Source of the DNA: Hippea alviniae EP5-r
Lineage (GTDB): Bacteria > Campylobacterota_A > Desulfurellia > Desulfurellales > Hippeaceae
Length of the DNA stretch: 64,000 nt
Direction: 5' to 3'
Assembly (NCBI RefSeq): GCF_000420385.1
Contig: NZ_ATUV01000001.1
Span: 868,001 to 932,000, forward strand
Translations under genes and position numbers: made by a program
The notes under the pieces: generated by a model
What the model saw: only the letters and a program-made list of their open reading frames with translations
Told to the model about the DNA's origin: nothing
Databases searched by the model: none
Part shown: piece by piece, positions 27,779 through 40,103 of the stretch
Layout: each line of letters begins with the position of its first letter
Position numbering within the stretch: the first letter of the stretch is position 1

Positions 27779-28428
27779 AGGGCTTAATGTTCGTCGTCTC
27801 ATCACCTACAGGCGCAGGCAAAACAACGATTTGTGAGATAATACAACAAAAAAGAGAAGACATAGAAAGGGTTATAACGCACACAACAAGAGAGCCCAGA
27901 GAAGGCGAGATAAACGGAGTTGATTATTACTTTGTAAGCAAAGAAGAGTTTAAAGAGAAGATAAGAAAGGGTGGATTTGTTGAGTATGCAATAGTGCATG
28001 GCAACTTTTATGGCACAAGTAAACAGGCTTTAGAAGATGTGCTAAACAAGGGCAAAAATGCACTTCTTGCCATTGATGTTCAAGGCGCAAGAAACATAAT
28101 GGAGAGTTTTAAAGGCAGGGTTGTAAGCATATTTATACTGCCGCCATCTTTTGATGAGTGGTTAGAAAGACTCAAAAAAGACAAAAAAAGGGATAAACTC
28201 AGCATAAGATTCAAAACTGCCCTTGATGAGTTCAAACAGATAAAAAATTTTGATTTTTGCGTAATAAACGATAAATTAGATGATGCTGTCAAAAGGGTTG
28301 AGTCGATTATTGACTCATGCCTTTGTAAGCTTGAGTTTTTTGAAGATGAGTTTGTAAAAAAAGCAGAAGAGCTAAAAACTCAAACCGAGAAATTTTTGGA
28401 GGTGAACAATGGAAATATTCATGTCTGA
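27775..28428 (+). CDS. gmk: Guanylate kinase
   Basis: It phosphorylates GMP to GDP. The 217 residues include the P-loop SSPTGAGKTT, TTREPREGEINGVDYYFV for GMP binding, and YGTSKQALEDVL. Near residue 150 a Lys/Arg-rich lid (KDKKRDKLSIRF) is shorter than in E. coli but normal for the family. Its end contains the GGAGGTG ribosome site of rpoZ. Confidence 0.97.
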   Translation: MKGLMFVVSSPTGAGKTTICEIIQQKREDIERVITHTTREPREGEINGVDYYFVSKEEFKEKIRKGGFVEYAIVHGNFYGTSKQALEDVLNKGKNALLAIDVQGARNIMESFKGRVVSIFILPPSFDEWLERLKKDKKRDKLSIRFKTALDEFKQIKNFDFCVINDKLDDAVKRVESIIDSCLCKLEFFEDEFVKKAEELKTQTEKFLEVNNGNIHV

Positions 28429-28596
28429 AGTGATAAATGGAGCGTTGAAGCATTTCCCAAGCAGATACGAGCTTGTAAGGGTTGCTGCAATAAGGGCAAA
28501 CTCCCTATTAAGAGGAGACAAAATCCTGCTTGATGAGAGAAAGGCATTCGGGCATAAAAATACAGTTATTAGCCTTTTGGAAATTAAAGAGGGGCT

Positions 28597-28612
<16 letters not shown>
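28409..28612 (+). CDS. rpoZ: RNA polymerase omega subunit
   Basis: Omega helps assemble the beta-prime subunit and forms part of the ppGpp site. The 67-residue product has the FPSRYELVRVAAIRANSLL core found in omega proteins. The start ATG 28409 is preceded by GGAGGTG inside gmk (20-base overlap), and the end overlaps the RSH gene by 16 bases. Its direct coupling to a ppGpp synthetase gene is common. Confidence 0.92.
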
Positions 28613-31828
<3,216 letters not shown>

Positions 31829-31841
31829 AGACAAGATTTAA

Positions 31842-32588
31842 ATGAGAACACTTATCATATACGTGATTACAGCTATTCTGCTAAATGTCTCTGTTCTTGC
31901 TGCAGGTGGATTATTCTATAAAGTTAAAAACATAGTAAAAGAGAGCATAGTAATCACGAGCCTGCCCGTATCAAAAGGATTAAACGAGATTCAACGGTTG
32001 ATAAATGAGTATCTCGTTCTCATTTCTGTTCAAAAAGAGAACGAACACCTAAGAAAACAGCTAACAAAATGCATGCTTGAGTGTAAAAACAAAGATAAAA
32101 ACGATAGCAACATTCAAGAAGCATCGTTTTCATTTAAAGGAAACTTCGACAGCACAACCATATATCTAAGAACAGCCAAAGAGCTAAACATCAAGAAAAA
32201 CTACTGTTTTGTCTTGGAAGACAACATGCATCTTGTTGGTATTGTAAAAGAGAGAATAAAAAATCACATCTACAAGGCCTATACGGTTTTCAATCCTTCA
32301 TTTGTTGCGGATGTAAAAATAGTCGGAGACGACAATCAAACATTCAGAGCTCTCTACATGGGCAATGAGTACTCACCAAAGGTTGAGTTTTTAGACCCGA
32401 ATGTTGAAGTGAAAGAAGGAGACTCTGTATATACAACGGGTGAGATGGGTATATTTCCACCAAACCTGTTTATAGGAACCGTAAAAAGGGTAAAAAGCGT
32501 AAATGGATACTATAAGGTTGCTTTTGTGGATATAAAAAGGAGCTTTTTTAACAAATGGAAGGTGTTAATAGTTTGCAGAAAAAAATAG
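31842..32588 (+). CDS. mreC: Rod-shape-determining protein MreC
   Basis: The 248-residue bitopic protein has an N-terminal membrane segment (about 3-25), a coiled coil (about 45-85, EIQRLINEYLVLISVQKENEHL) and the periplasmic MreC beta-barrel domain with GDSVYTTGEMGIFPPNLFIGTV near the C-terminus. It links MreB to PBP2. It lies 13 bases after mreB, and its 3' end overlaps mreD by 34 bases. Confidence 0.93.
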   Translation: MRTLIIYVITAILLNVSVLAAGGLFYKVKNIVKESIVITSLPVSKGLNEIQRLINEYLVLISVQKENEHLRKQLTKCMLECKNKDKNDSNIQEASFSFKGNFDSTTIYLRTAKELNIKKNYCFVLEDNMHLVGIVKERIKNHIYKAYTVFNPSFVADVKIVGDDNQTFRALYMGNEYSPKVEFLDPNVEVKEGDSVYTTGEMGIFPPNLFIGTVKRVKSVNGYYKVAFVDIKRSFFNKWKVLIVCRKK

Positions 32589-33040
32589 CAAAGGGTGTTA
32601 TTCTGTTCATAACTCTCTTTGTTTTGTCAGTTGAAGCAGCAGAGATAGTCAATTTTGTGTATCTCGTGCCGTTTTCTATAGCATTTTTTCTATTCCTAAA
32701 CGCTGCAGAGACAGAGCTCCATAGCGAAAGCTTTAACTTCGTCATACCGTTTTTATACGGTATTATTGCAGATATAATCAGTCTAAAGAGATTGTTCGTT
32801 CTATGTTTAGGGTTTGTCCTGTTCTCCTATTTAATTTTTTACCTTATAAAAGCATTTGCTTTAAATAAACAGCATGTATTTATAACTGTCTGTTTCATAT
32901 ATGCTGTTTTTGTTTTCTTTGTTTTTGATATGCCATTATGGGTATCACTGTTTGTATTTGCTTTAAGCTTTCTGCAGTGGAGATTGGCATCACTTATCAC
33001 ATCACTGATAATAACGGACAGGCACAGTGGCGAAGCGTGA
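32555..33040 (+). CDS. mreD: Rod-shape-determining protein MreD
   Basis: The 161-residue protein is very hydrophobic with about five membrane segments and lies between mreC and mrdA, as MreD does. Sequence conservation of MreD is low, so position and topology carry the call. ATG 32555 has AAAAGGAG about 11 bases upstream; a TTG at 32573 preceded by GGAAGGTG is a good alternative that would shorten the mreC overlap to 16 bases. Confidence 0.85.
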   Translation: MEGVNSLQKKIAKGVILFITLFVLSVEAAEIVNFVYLVPFSIAFFLFLNAAETELHSESFNFVIPFLYGIIADIISLKRLFVLCLGFVLFSYLIFYLIKAFALNKQHVFITVCFIYAVFVFFVFDMPLWVSLFVFALSFLQWRLASLITSLIITDRHSGEA

Positions 33041-34844
33041 TAAATACATCCTAAACAAAGCAGATATAGTAAAAAAGAGTGCCGACTATTTGAGTTTAAT
33101 AATAGCCGTATCTTTCATCATTATTATTGCTCGACTCTTCTATTTACAAATCATAAAGGGAAACTATTTTTTAGACCTTTCAAAAAAAAACTCAATAAGA
33201 CTCATAGGAATAGCACCACCAAGAGGAGATATAAAAACATCCGACGGTGTCTTGTATGCAAAAAACACACCATCATTTAGCGTATCAATTTACAAAACAC
33301 CAGACTTAACAAAAAAGGCGATAGAAAAGATTGCCCAAATTATATCAATAGAGCCATCTCTCATAGAAAAAAAGCTAAAATTAACGCCATATTACAGAAG
33401 TGTTCTTATAAAAAGAGACATATCAAGAAATGAAGTATTTAACCTGCTTTTTAAAGGAGAGATAAACAGGTTCATAAACATAGAAGTAACACCAAAAAGG
33501 GTATATCCTTCAAATGCTTTTGCCTATGCCAATATTGTTGGATATCTAACGGAAGTCTCTTTGGATGACTTAAAGAAAGACCCAACATTAAAAGTCGGTG
33601 AACTAATAGGAAGAAAAGGTATAGAAAAGAAATACGACAAAGTATTAAGAGGGAAATGGGGATACAAGGAAGTTCAAACAGCATCAAACGGTATGGTAAT
33701 AAAAACACTCTCAGAAACACCGCCAAAAAAGGGCAAGACATTAACGCTTACAATAAACTCTAAGCTCCAGACATACATCTATGAACTGTTTAAAGAAGAA
33801 GGTTTACACGGTGCTGCAGTTGTTATGAGACCAGATGGTGCAATCCTTGCATTGGTTGACAGCGATACATTCAATCCCAACTATTTTACAGAGAGACTGA
33901 GCAAAAAGGAGTGGGAAAAGCTAAAGAAGAAACACCTTCTAAACCTATTCGATATAGCCACACAGGGTGCATTCCCGCCTGGCTCACTAATAAAACCCTT
34001 TATGGCACTTGCAGCTTTGAAAGAAGGAATAATTACACCAAACAAGATGATATTCTGTCCTTATGCGGTTAAAATAGGCAAATACATATATAGAGACTGG
34101 AAACCAGGCGGGTTTGGTAAGATAAACCTATACAGAGCAATAGAAAGCTCATCTGATGTCTATTTCTATCAAGTGGGAATGAAGTTGGGAATAAACAAGA
34201 TAGATTATTATCTATCAAAATTTGGGTTCGGAAAATCACCAAAGCTTTTTAGTTATTGCACAAAGGGTAATCTGCCATCAAGAGAGTGGAAATATAGAAA
34301 ATACAAACAGGGTTGGTATATTGGTGATACAATATCGACATCCATAGGACAAGGTTTCTTTCTTGCAAGCCCACTTCAAGTTGCCTTAGCCTTCAGCATA
34401 ATAGCAAACGATGGTATAGGATATAAGCCATTTCTTGTTAAGGATGCAAAAAGGGAAATTCTATATATTTTTAAAAGCAAATATTACAAAGACATAAAAA
34501 AAGCTCTATGGCTTGTTGTAAACGGACCTTACGGAACAGCATACAATGCACGCATAGAAGGTTTAAACATATGCGGTAAAACGGGCACAAGCCAGGTCGT
34601 AAAAAGCTCAGTGTATAAAAAGATAAAAAAGCTGCTCAAAGAGAAGAAGATAAAACCCGAAAAAGCTATAAAATACTTCCCACATGCCTGGTTTGCATCA
34701 TTTGCTCCTATGAACAAGCCACAGGTCGTTGTCGTTGTCTTCTTAGAACATGGAGAATACTCATCCAAAGCCGCAGCATTTGCTGGTATAATCTATGACA
34801 AACTCATTCAACTCAAGCTCATTTTATTGTCTCACCAATCTTGA
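33027..34844 (+). CDS. mrdA: Elongation penicillin-binding protein 2
   Basis: This class B PBP cross-links lateral-wall peptidoglycan with the Mre complex. The 605 residues include an anchor (about 21-44), the PPRGDIKTSDG pedestal region, and transpeptidase motifs SxxK (S320-LI-K323), SSD and KTGTSQ. The start GTG 33027 overlaps mreD by 14 bases. rodA, usual partner, is not next: the minus-strand pilC gene follows and the two 3' ends overlap by 26 bases. Confidence 0.93.
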   Translation: MAKRDKYILNKADIVKKSADYLSLIIAVSFIIIIARLFYLQIIKGNYFLDLSKKNSIRLIGIAPPRGDIKTSDGVLYAKNTPSFSVSIYKTPDLTKKAIEKIAQIISIEPSLIEKKLKLTPYYRSVLIKRDISRNEVFNLLFKGEINRFINIEVTPKRVYPSNAFAYANIVGYLTEVSLDDLKKDPTLKVGELIGRKGIEKKYDKVLRGKWGYKEVQTASNGMVIKTLSETPPKKGKTLTLTINSKLQTYIYELFKEEGLHGAAVVMRPDGAILALVDSDTFNPNYFTERLSKKEWEKLKKKHLLNLFDIATQGAFPPGSLIKPFMALAALKEGIITPNKMIFCPYAVKIGKYIYRDWKPGGFGKINLYRAIESSSDVYFYQVGMKLGINKIDYYLSKFGFGKSPKLFSYCTKGNLPSREWKYRKYKQGWYIGDTISTSIGQGFFLASPLQVALAFSIIANDGIGYKPFLVKDAKREILYIFKSKYYKDIKKALWLVVNGPYGTAYNARIEGLNICGKTGTSQVVKSSVYKKIKKLLKEKKIKPEKAIKYFPHAWFASFAPMNKPQVVVVVFLEHGEYSSKAAAFAGIIYDKLIQLKLILLSHQS

Positions 34845-36024
34845 ATATCGGCAGATACATAGCAACAACTAAGAACCCTATTATACCACCGAGAACTACA
34901 ATAATTATTGGTTCTATCATCGTGCTTAAATTTTTGACCGTATTATCAACTTCCTCTTCGTAATATTGAGACACCTTCTGCATCATATCGTCAAGTGTTC
35001 CAGTCTCTTCACCAACTGCAACCATTTGAATAACCATGTCTGGAAACTCCCCCGAATAAGACATCGCATAAGAAAGGTTCTCACCTTTTCTAACCATATC
35101 CCTTACTTCAAGCAAAGTCTCTTCTATTATGACATTACCCGAAGTCTTAGAACTTATTTCCAAAGCATCAAGTATATCTATGCCACTTGCTGTCAAAGAA
35201 GATAAAATAACAGTAAAATTAGCTATTGAGCCTTTTCTTGCTAACATACCAAAAATAGGAAGATGTAAAAGCATTTTATCTATAAATTTTCTAAAAGCAT
35301 AGTTTTTCTTGTATCCGATTTTAGCAGCAATTGCAACAGCAATAATTCCACCTACCATATACCAGAAGTATTTTTTCATAAACATACTAACATTAATAAC
35401 AATCTGTGTTGGCAACGGAAGACTCATCCCACTTGATTTATACATCTCAGCAAAAGTAGGTATAACAAATGTAAGAATTAAAGCTATAACACCAGTGGCA
35501 ACAATAGTAACCATTGTAGGATATATTAGAGCACCTTTTATTTTCCTTTTTAGAGCAAGGTGTTTCTCCAACATTTCAGCTAATCTTTTTAAAACACCAT
35601 CTAAATTACCCGTCTGTTCACCAGCTGCCACCATGTTTACATACATATGAGAAAAAACATCTTTATATGACTTCAAAGCTTGAGACAAACTTGCACCTGT
35701 TTCAACCTTCTGTTTTATATCATACAGAATTTCACCCATTTTTTTACTTTCAGCTTGCTCAGCCATTATATTTAAAGACTCATCCAATGGTAAGCCACTT
35801 GCAAGCATAGAAGCAAGCTGTTTTGTTACTACCATAAGCTCTTTTTCCTTTATCTTGGGCTTTAAAAAGGGTAGCTCTATATCCTTTGGAGCGGGCTTTA
35901 TTTTTATAACCGATATTCTTTTTTGCTTCAATTTAGCTGCTGCTTCGGCTTGAGATGCAGCTATTATTTCACCCTTTCTCATTCTACCCTTAGGGTCTCT
36001 ACCCTTCCATCTATAATACGGCAT
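34819..36024 (-). CDS. pilC: Type IV pilus inner-membrane platform protein PilC (GspF family)
   Basis: The 401-residue protein has two GspF/T2SF domains. Each starts with a LASMLASGLPLDESL or LSSLTASGIDILDAL-type helix and contains GEQTGNLDG / GEETGTLDD signatures. Three membrane segments are visible (about 168-190, 218-238 and 370-395). The N-terminal YYRWKGRDPKGRMRKGEI is family-typical. It would couple the PilB and PilT motors to pilin insertion and removal. It follows pilT by 3 bases. Confidence 0.94.
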   Translation of the reverse strand: MPYYRWKGRDPKGRMRKGEIIAASQAEAAAKLKQKRISVIKIKPAPKDIELPFLKPKIKEKELMVVTKQLASMLASGLPLDESLNIMAEQAESKKMGEILYDIKQKVETGASLSQALKSYKDVFSHMYVNMVAAGEQTGNLDGVLKRLAEMLEKHLALKRKIKGALIYPTMVTIVATGVIALILTFVIPTFAEMYKSSGMSLPLPTQIVINVSMFMKKYFWYMVGGIIAVAIAAKIGYKKNYAFRKFIDKMLLHLPIFGMLARKGSIANFTVILSSLTASGIDILDALEISSKTSGNVIIEETLLEVRDMVRKGENLSYAMSYSGEFPDMVIQMVAVGEETGTLDDMMQKVSQYYEEEVDNTVKNLSTMIEPIIIVVLGGIIGFLVVAMYLPIFKIGETIK

Positions 36025-36027
36025 ACT

Positions 36028-37122
36028 TTACCCCTTCATGTACCTTATTTTATCAAGCTCCCGTTGCAGGGTTTTCTTATCGTTGCTTGCTTCCAACGCA
36101 GTCTCATAACTAATTAACCCTTTTTTATATAACGCAACTATAGATTGATTCATCGTTATCATTCCAGATTCAGCCTGCCCCATTTGCATCGTTGAGTAAA
36201 TCTGAGGAATTTTATTTTCTCTTATTAGGTTTCTTATGGCCGCATTAGGTATCATTATCTCCATAGCAAGCACCCTACCCTTACCATCTTTCCTTTTAAT
36301 TAGCGTCTGAGATACAACGCCTTGTAAAGCAACGGATAACTGCGTTCTAACCTGCTCTTGCTGAGTTGGCGGGAACACATCGACAATCCTATTTATAGTT
36401 TCAGGTGCTGAATTCGTGTGCAAGGTAGCAAAAACAAGGTGCCCTGTTTCGGCAGTTGTGATTGCTGCCTGAATCGTCTCAAGGTCTCTCATTTCACCTA
36501 TCAGTATAACATCAGGGTCTTGCCTTAAAACATGTTTCAAGGCTGATGCAAATGTTGGAACATCGCTTCCAACTTCTCTCTGGTCAATTAGAGCCATTTT
36601 GTGAGAATATGTGAATTCTATAGGGTCTTCTATAGTTATAATATGAACCCTTCTTTCACGATTAATCTTATCAATTAAAGCTGCAAGCGTGGTTGACTTA
36701 CCAGAACCAGTAGGACCTGTAACAAGCACAATACCCTTTTTTAGTTCAGCAAACTTTTGAACAACAGGTGGAATACCAAGTTTCTCAAACGGTGGTATCT
36801 CATACGGTATCATCCTAAAGGCACCAGCGATTGTGCCACGCTGCATGTGTACATTAGCTCTAAATCTTGCGAATTTTGGAATACCAAAAGAAAAATCGAC
36901 ATCAAGATTTTCTTCCAATGTTTTTCTCTGAAGTTCCGTCATCACACTATAACACAACCCTTGAGCATCCGCAGGTGAAAGAACATCATATTCTTCAATA
37001 TCAAAAAGTTCCCCATGAATTCTTATTTTCGGTCTTGCACCCGCTGTTATATGTAAATCAGAACCATCTTTGGCAAGCATTATCTCCAAAAGTTCAACTA
37101 AATCTGTTGCTTTTTTTCCCAT
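36028..37122 (-). CDS. pilT: Type IV pilus retraction ATPase PilT
   Basis: The 364-residue motor disassembles pili. It has an N-terminal PAS-like half (LAKDGSDLHITAGARPKIRIHG), Walker A GPTGSGKST near residue 130, Asp box TIEDPIEF, Walker B ILIGEMRD, and the His box TGHLVFATLHT. The C-terminal AIRNLIRENK motif required for retraction in PilT is present. The frame is open 10 codons upstream, but AAAGGAGG placed before ATG 37122 sets the start. It is 16 bases downstream of pilB. Confidence 0.95.
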   Translation of the reverse strand: MGKKATDLVELLEIMLAKDGSDLHITAGARPKIRIHGELFDIEEYDVLSPADAQGLCYSVMTELQRKTLEENLDVDFSFGIPKFARFRANVHMQRGTIAGAFRMIPYEIPPFEKLGIPPVVQKFAELKKGIVLVTGPTGSGKSTTLAALIDKINRERRVHIITIEDPIEFTYSHKMALIDQREVGSDVPTFASALKHVLRQDPDVILIGEMRDLETIQAAITTAETGHLVFATLHTNSAPETINRIVDVFPPTQQEQVRTQLSVALQGVVSQTLIKRKDGKGRVLAMEIMIPNAAIRNLIRENKIPQIYSTMQMGQAESGMITMNQSIVALYKKGLISYETALEASNDKKTLQRELDKIRYMKG

Positions 37123-37138
37123 CTCTTTCCTCCTTTTG

Positions 37139-38830
37139 TTAGAAGGTGACATTCATTACTTCATCGATTGTTGTTACACCTTCCTTTATCTTCTTTAAAC
37201 CACTCATTCTCAATGTTGACATTCCTTCTTTTATAGCCTGATCTCTCAACTCATCCGTTGATGCACCTTCCAATATCATCCTTCTTAGCTTCTCTGATAT
37301 AGGCATAACTTCATACAAAGCTACCCTACCCTTATATCCAGTACCGTTGCAATTATCACACCCTTCACCCTTATAAATCTTAACGGTTTGAGCTTCTTCT
37401 TTGGTAAAACCTATCTCTTCTAAAGCTGCTGGTGGTATTGACACTTCTTTTTTGCAATATGGACAAATCTTCCTGACAAGCCTTTGGGCTAAAATTAGAA
37501 TAAGAGACGAAGCTATCAGATATCTTTCTATACCCATATCAACCAATCTCATGACAGTTGATGGTGCATCATTCGTATGCAGAGTTGAAAAAACAAGGTG
37601 TCCCGTTAGAGCTGCTCTAATTGCTATCTCAGCAGTTTCTGAATCCCTTATTTCTCCAACCATTATAACATCTGGGTCTTGTCGTAAAAAACTCCTTAAA
37701 GCTGATGCAAATGTTAAACCTATATCTTCTTTAACATGCACCTGATTTATACCTTCAATATTGTACTCAACCGGGTCTTCGACAGTCATTATATTAACAT
37801 CTTCCCTGTTTATCTTATTCAAAGATGCATAAAGAGTTGTCGTCTTTCCACTTCCTGTTGGTCCTGTAACCAAAATCATACCGTAAGGTTTTTTTATAGC
37901 CGCAAGATACCGAGATAAATCGTTTGATTCAAAACCGAGCTGTTCAAGTTCAACCTTAACACTGCTTCTATCCAAAACTCTCATAACAACCTTTTCACCA
38001 AATATCGTTGGTAGAGTTGATACGCGCAAGTCTATATCCTTACCTGCACTTCTCATCCTTATTCTACCATCTTGCGGAAGTCTCTTTTCGGCTATATTCA
38101 ACTTAGACATTATCTTAAATCTTGAGACAAGTTTTGGCGCCATTGTCCTTGCAAATGTCATTATAGTTTTTAATTTTCCATCTATTCTATACCTTATTCT
38201 TAGTTCCTTTTCGTAAGGTTCTATGTGAATATCGCTAACGCCACTTGAAACTGCCCTTGCGAGTATCGTGTTTGCGAGTTTAACAATGGGTTCCTCTTCT
38301 GCTGATTTTTCCAAATCTTCAACATTAACTTCCTCTTCAGTTTCTTTCAAAACATTGACATCTTCGGCTTCTTTCAGGGTATCTGCAATCTCTTCAAGCT
38401 CAGTTGTCGTTCCATAATACTTATCTATTGCCCTAATTATAGAACGCTCGTTAGCAAACAGTGGCGTAACATTTAAACCTGTTATAAATCTTACTTCGTC
38501 CAAAGCAAATATGTTGGTTGGGTCTGCTATTGCAACTTTTATCTTATTCTTATCAACTTCAACAGGTATAAGTGTGTATTTTTGAGCGATGTTTTTTGGA
38601 ACCTTTTTTATAACTTCTCTTGGAATTTCTATGGAGCTCAAATCTATACTATCAACACCATACTGTTTACTTAAAAACTCATTAAGCGTCTTCTCGTCAA
38701 CAAATCCCTTTTCAACAAGTATAGTCCCTAATTTCTTTTTAGTTCTTTCTTGCTCTTTTAAAGCTTCTTCCAACTGCTCCTGTGTTATAACTTTATTCCA
38801 TAATAATAATTGCCCCAATAATGTAGTCAT
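37139..38830 (-). CDS. pilB: Type IV pilus extension ATPase PilB
   Basis: The 563-residue motor drives pilus assembly. Residues about 1-150 form an MshEN-like N-terminal domain (LGQLLLWNKVITQEQLEEAL), which in some homologues binds c-di-GMP. The C-terminal half has GPTGSGKTTTLYASL (Walker A), TVEDPVEY, VGEIRDSETAEIA (Walker B), TGHLVFSTLHTND, and a four-cysteine zinc site (CPYC and CDNC) in the C-terminal part. It overlaps aroE by 4 bases. Confidence 0.94.
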   Translation of the reverse strand: MTTLLGQLLLWNKVITQEQLEEALKEQERTKKKLGTILVEKGFVDEKTLNEFLSKQYGVDSIDLSSIEIPREVIKKVPKNIAQKYTLIPVEVDKNKIKVAIADPTNIFALDEVRFITGLNVTPLFANERSIIRAIDKYYGTTTELEEIADTLKEAEDVNVLKETEEEVNVEDLEKSAEEEPIVKLANTILARAVSSGVSDIHIEPYEKELRIRYRIDGKLKTIMTFARTMAPKLVSRFKIMSKLNIAEKRLPQDGRIRMRSAGKDIDLRVSTLPTIFGEKVVMRVLDRSSVKVELEQLGFESNDLSRYLAAIKKPYGMILVTGPTGSGKTTTLYASLNKINREDVNIMTVEDPVEYNIEGINQVHVKEDIGLTFASALRSFLRQDPDVIMVGEIRDSETAEIAIRAALTGHLVFSTLHTNDAPSTVMRLVDMGIERYLIASSLILILAQRLVRKICPYCKKEVSIPPAALEEIGFTKEEAQTVKIYKGEGCDNCNGTGYKGRVALYEVMPISEKLRRMILEGASTDELRDQAIKEGMSTLRMSGLKKIKEGVTTIDEVMNVTF

Positions 38831-39648
38831 AGCCCTATATCCCCTAACAGCATTTTTGCGTTCTCTTTGTCAAACTCTATCCCTGTCCATATTTTAAATG
38901 AGTAGTAAGCTTGTCCAATAAACATATCTAATCCATTTACTGCTGTCAACCCTTTCTGTTGAGCTTTTTTTATAAGTGGCGTATCGAAATATATAACATC
39001 AATAATTATCGGCTCAAAAACCCAATCAAGTTCAAACGACAAATCTTCACTATTTAAACCAACAGGTGTGCAGTTTACTATTATATCGGCTTTTGAAATG
39101 ATATCTTTATCGTGCAGCTCACCCAAAACAATCTCAACCTTACCTTCAAACTTCTCTTTCAACCTATTAGCCCTTTCAAAACTCCTATTCAAAAGATATA
39201 TTCTCTTAACACCCAATTTATACATAGCATAGACAACAGAAACAGCAACACCACCAGCACCAACAACTACTATGTTATCTTCAGAACTGCAGAACTTAGA
39301 ATATTCTTCAAACATATCCATAAAACCAAGATAGTCCGTATTAAAACCGCAAAGCTTGCCATTTTCATTTTTTATCGTATTAACAGCTTCAAGAAATGCA
39401 GTATCATCATCTGTCTCATCGACATGCCTAAAAGCTTCATTCTTAAATGGAACGGTAATGTTTGCACCCTTTATGCCCAAAGCTCTAATAGCGTCTAAGG
39501 ATTTAGCTGCACTTTCTGGTTCAAAAGCAACATAAACGGCATTTACTCCATAATATTCAAACATGTATGTATGTAGAACAGGAGATAAGCTATGTTTTAT
39601 AGGGTTACCGATTACGCAATAAACATCTGTATCAGCTTGAATATACAT
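38827..39648 (-). CDS. aroE: Shikimate dehydrogenase
   Basis: It reduces 3-dehydroshikimate with NADPH in aromatic amino acid synthesis. The 273 residues show the substrate site GNPIKHSLSPVLHT, catalytic Lys in NITVPFKNEA, NTDYLGF, the nucleotide loop VVGAGGVAVSVVYA, the NRSFERA NADP-specificity loop and NCTPVGLNSED. GGAGAAGG precedes ATG 39648. It lies between tsaE and pilB with overlaps of 17 and 4 bases. Confidence 0.95.
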   Translation of the reverse strand: MYIQADTDVYCVIGNPIKHSLSPVLHTYMFEYYGVNAVYVAFEPESAAKSLDAIRALGIKGANITVPFKNEAFRHVDETDDDTAFLEAVNTIKNENGKLCGFNTDYLGFMDMFEEYSKFCSSEDNIVVVGAGGVAVSVVYAMYKLGVKRIYLLNRSFERANRLKEKFEGKVEIVLGELHDKDIISKADIIVNCTPVGLNSEDLSFELDWVFEPIIIDVIYFDTPLIKKAQQKGLTAVNGLDMFIGQAYYSFKIWTGIEFDKENAKMLLGDIGL

Positions 39649-40045
39649 CTATCCTTCTCCTTTGTTCACCTTCAATTTCAAACTCGATAACTATATCAGG
39701 CTCAATGTTGAGTTCTTCTGGCCATTCAATAAAAAATATCCCTTCTTCATTCTCCAAATACTCAACAACAGACTCATCTATTCCAACCCTGTAAAGGTCT
39801 ATGTGATAAATACCATCTCTATACTCGTTTATAACAGTAAAAGTCGGACTGCCGTTAAACTCTTCTTCCTTTATACCTAAGGATTCCAAAGCAAACTTTA
39901 CAAACCTTGTTTTCCCAGAACCTAAATCACCCTTCAAAAAAACAATACACTTATTTCCCTTCTTTGCCAAATTCTCAACAACCCAATATGCGGCCTTCTT
40001 TGTATCTTCTTCGCTTTTGCTTAGAAATGTTTTTAGAGCTTTCAC
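39632..40045 (-). CDS. tsaE: tRNA threonylcarbamoyladenosine synthesis ATPase TsaE
   Basis: TsaE works with TsaB/TsaD in making t6A37 in tRNA. The protein (about 137 residues) has Walker A KGDLGSGKT, the SPTFTVINEY threonine region and the YHIDLYR and FIEWPEEL motifs. The frame is open to a TTG at 40060, but that codon lies just upstream of, and overlaps the spacer edge of, the predicted -10 region. GTG 40045, six bases after the -10 hexamer, is therefore preferred and would make a leaderless message. It heads the tsaE-aroE-pilBTC operon. Confidence 0.88.
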   Translation of the reverse strand: MKALKTFLSKSEEDTKKAAYWVVENLAKKGNKCIVFLKGDLGSGKTRFVKFALESLGIKEEEFNGSPTFTVINEYRDGIYHIDLYRVGIDESVVEYLENEEGIFFIEWPEELNIEPDIVIEFEIEGEQRRRIDVYSS

Positions 40046-40051
40046 AGTTAA

Positions 40052-40080
40052 CTTATACAATGAATAACTTTACAATTCAA
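40052..40080 (-). promoter_or_regulatory. Promoter of the tsaE-aroE-pil operon
   Basis: On the minus strand TTGAAT (40075-40080) and TATAAG (40052-40057) are 17 bases apart. The predicted +1 coincides with GTG 40045. No Shine-Dalgarno is visible. Confidence 0.65.
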
Positions 40081-40096
40081 GCATTAAAGATATAAT
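40069..40096 (+). promoter_or_regulatory. Promoter of the GT9 glycosyltransferase gene
   Basis: TTTACA (40069-40074) and a perfect TATAAT (40091-40096) are 16 bases apart. Seven bases separate the -10 from ATG 40104, so the transcript should start at about the start codon. Its -35 is directly adjacent to the -35 of the divergent tsaE promoter. Confidence 0.72.
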
Positions 40097-40103
40097 CTCT
40101 GCG

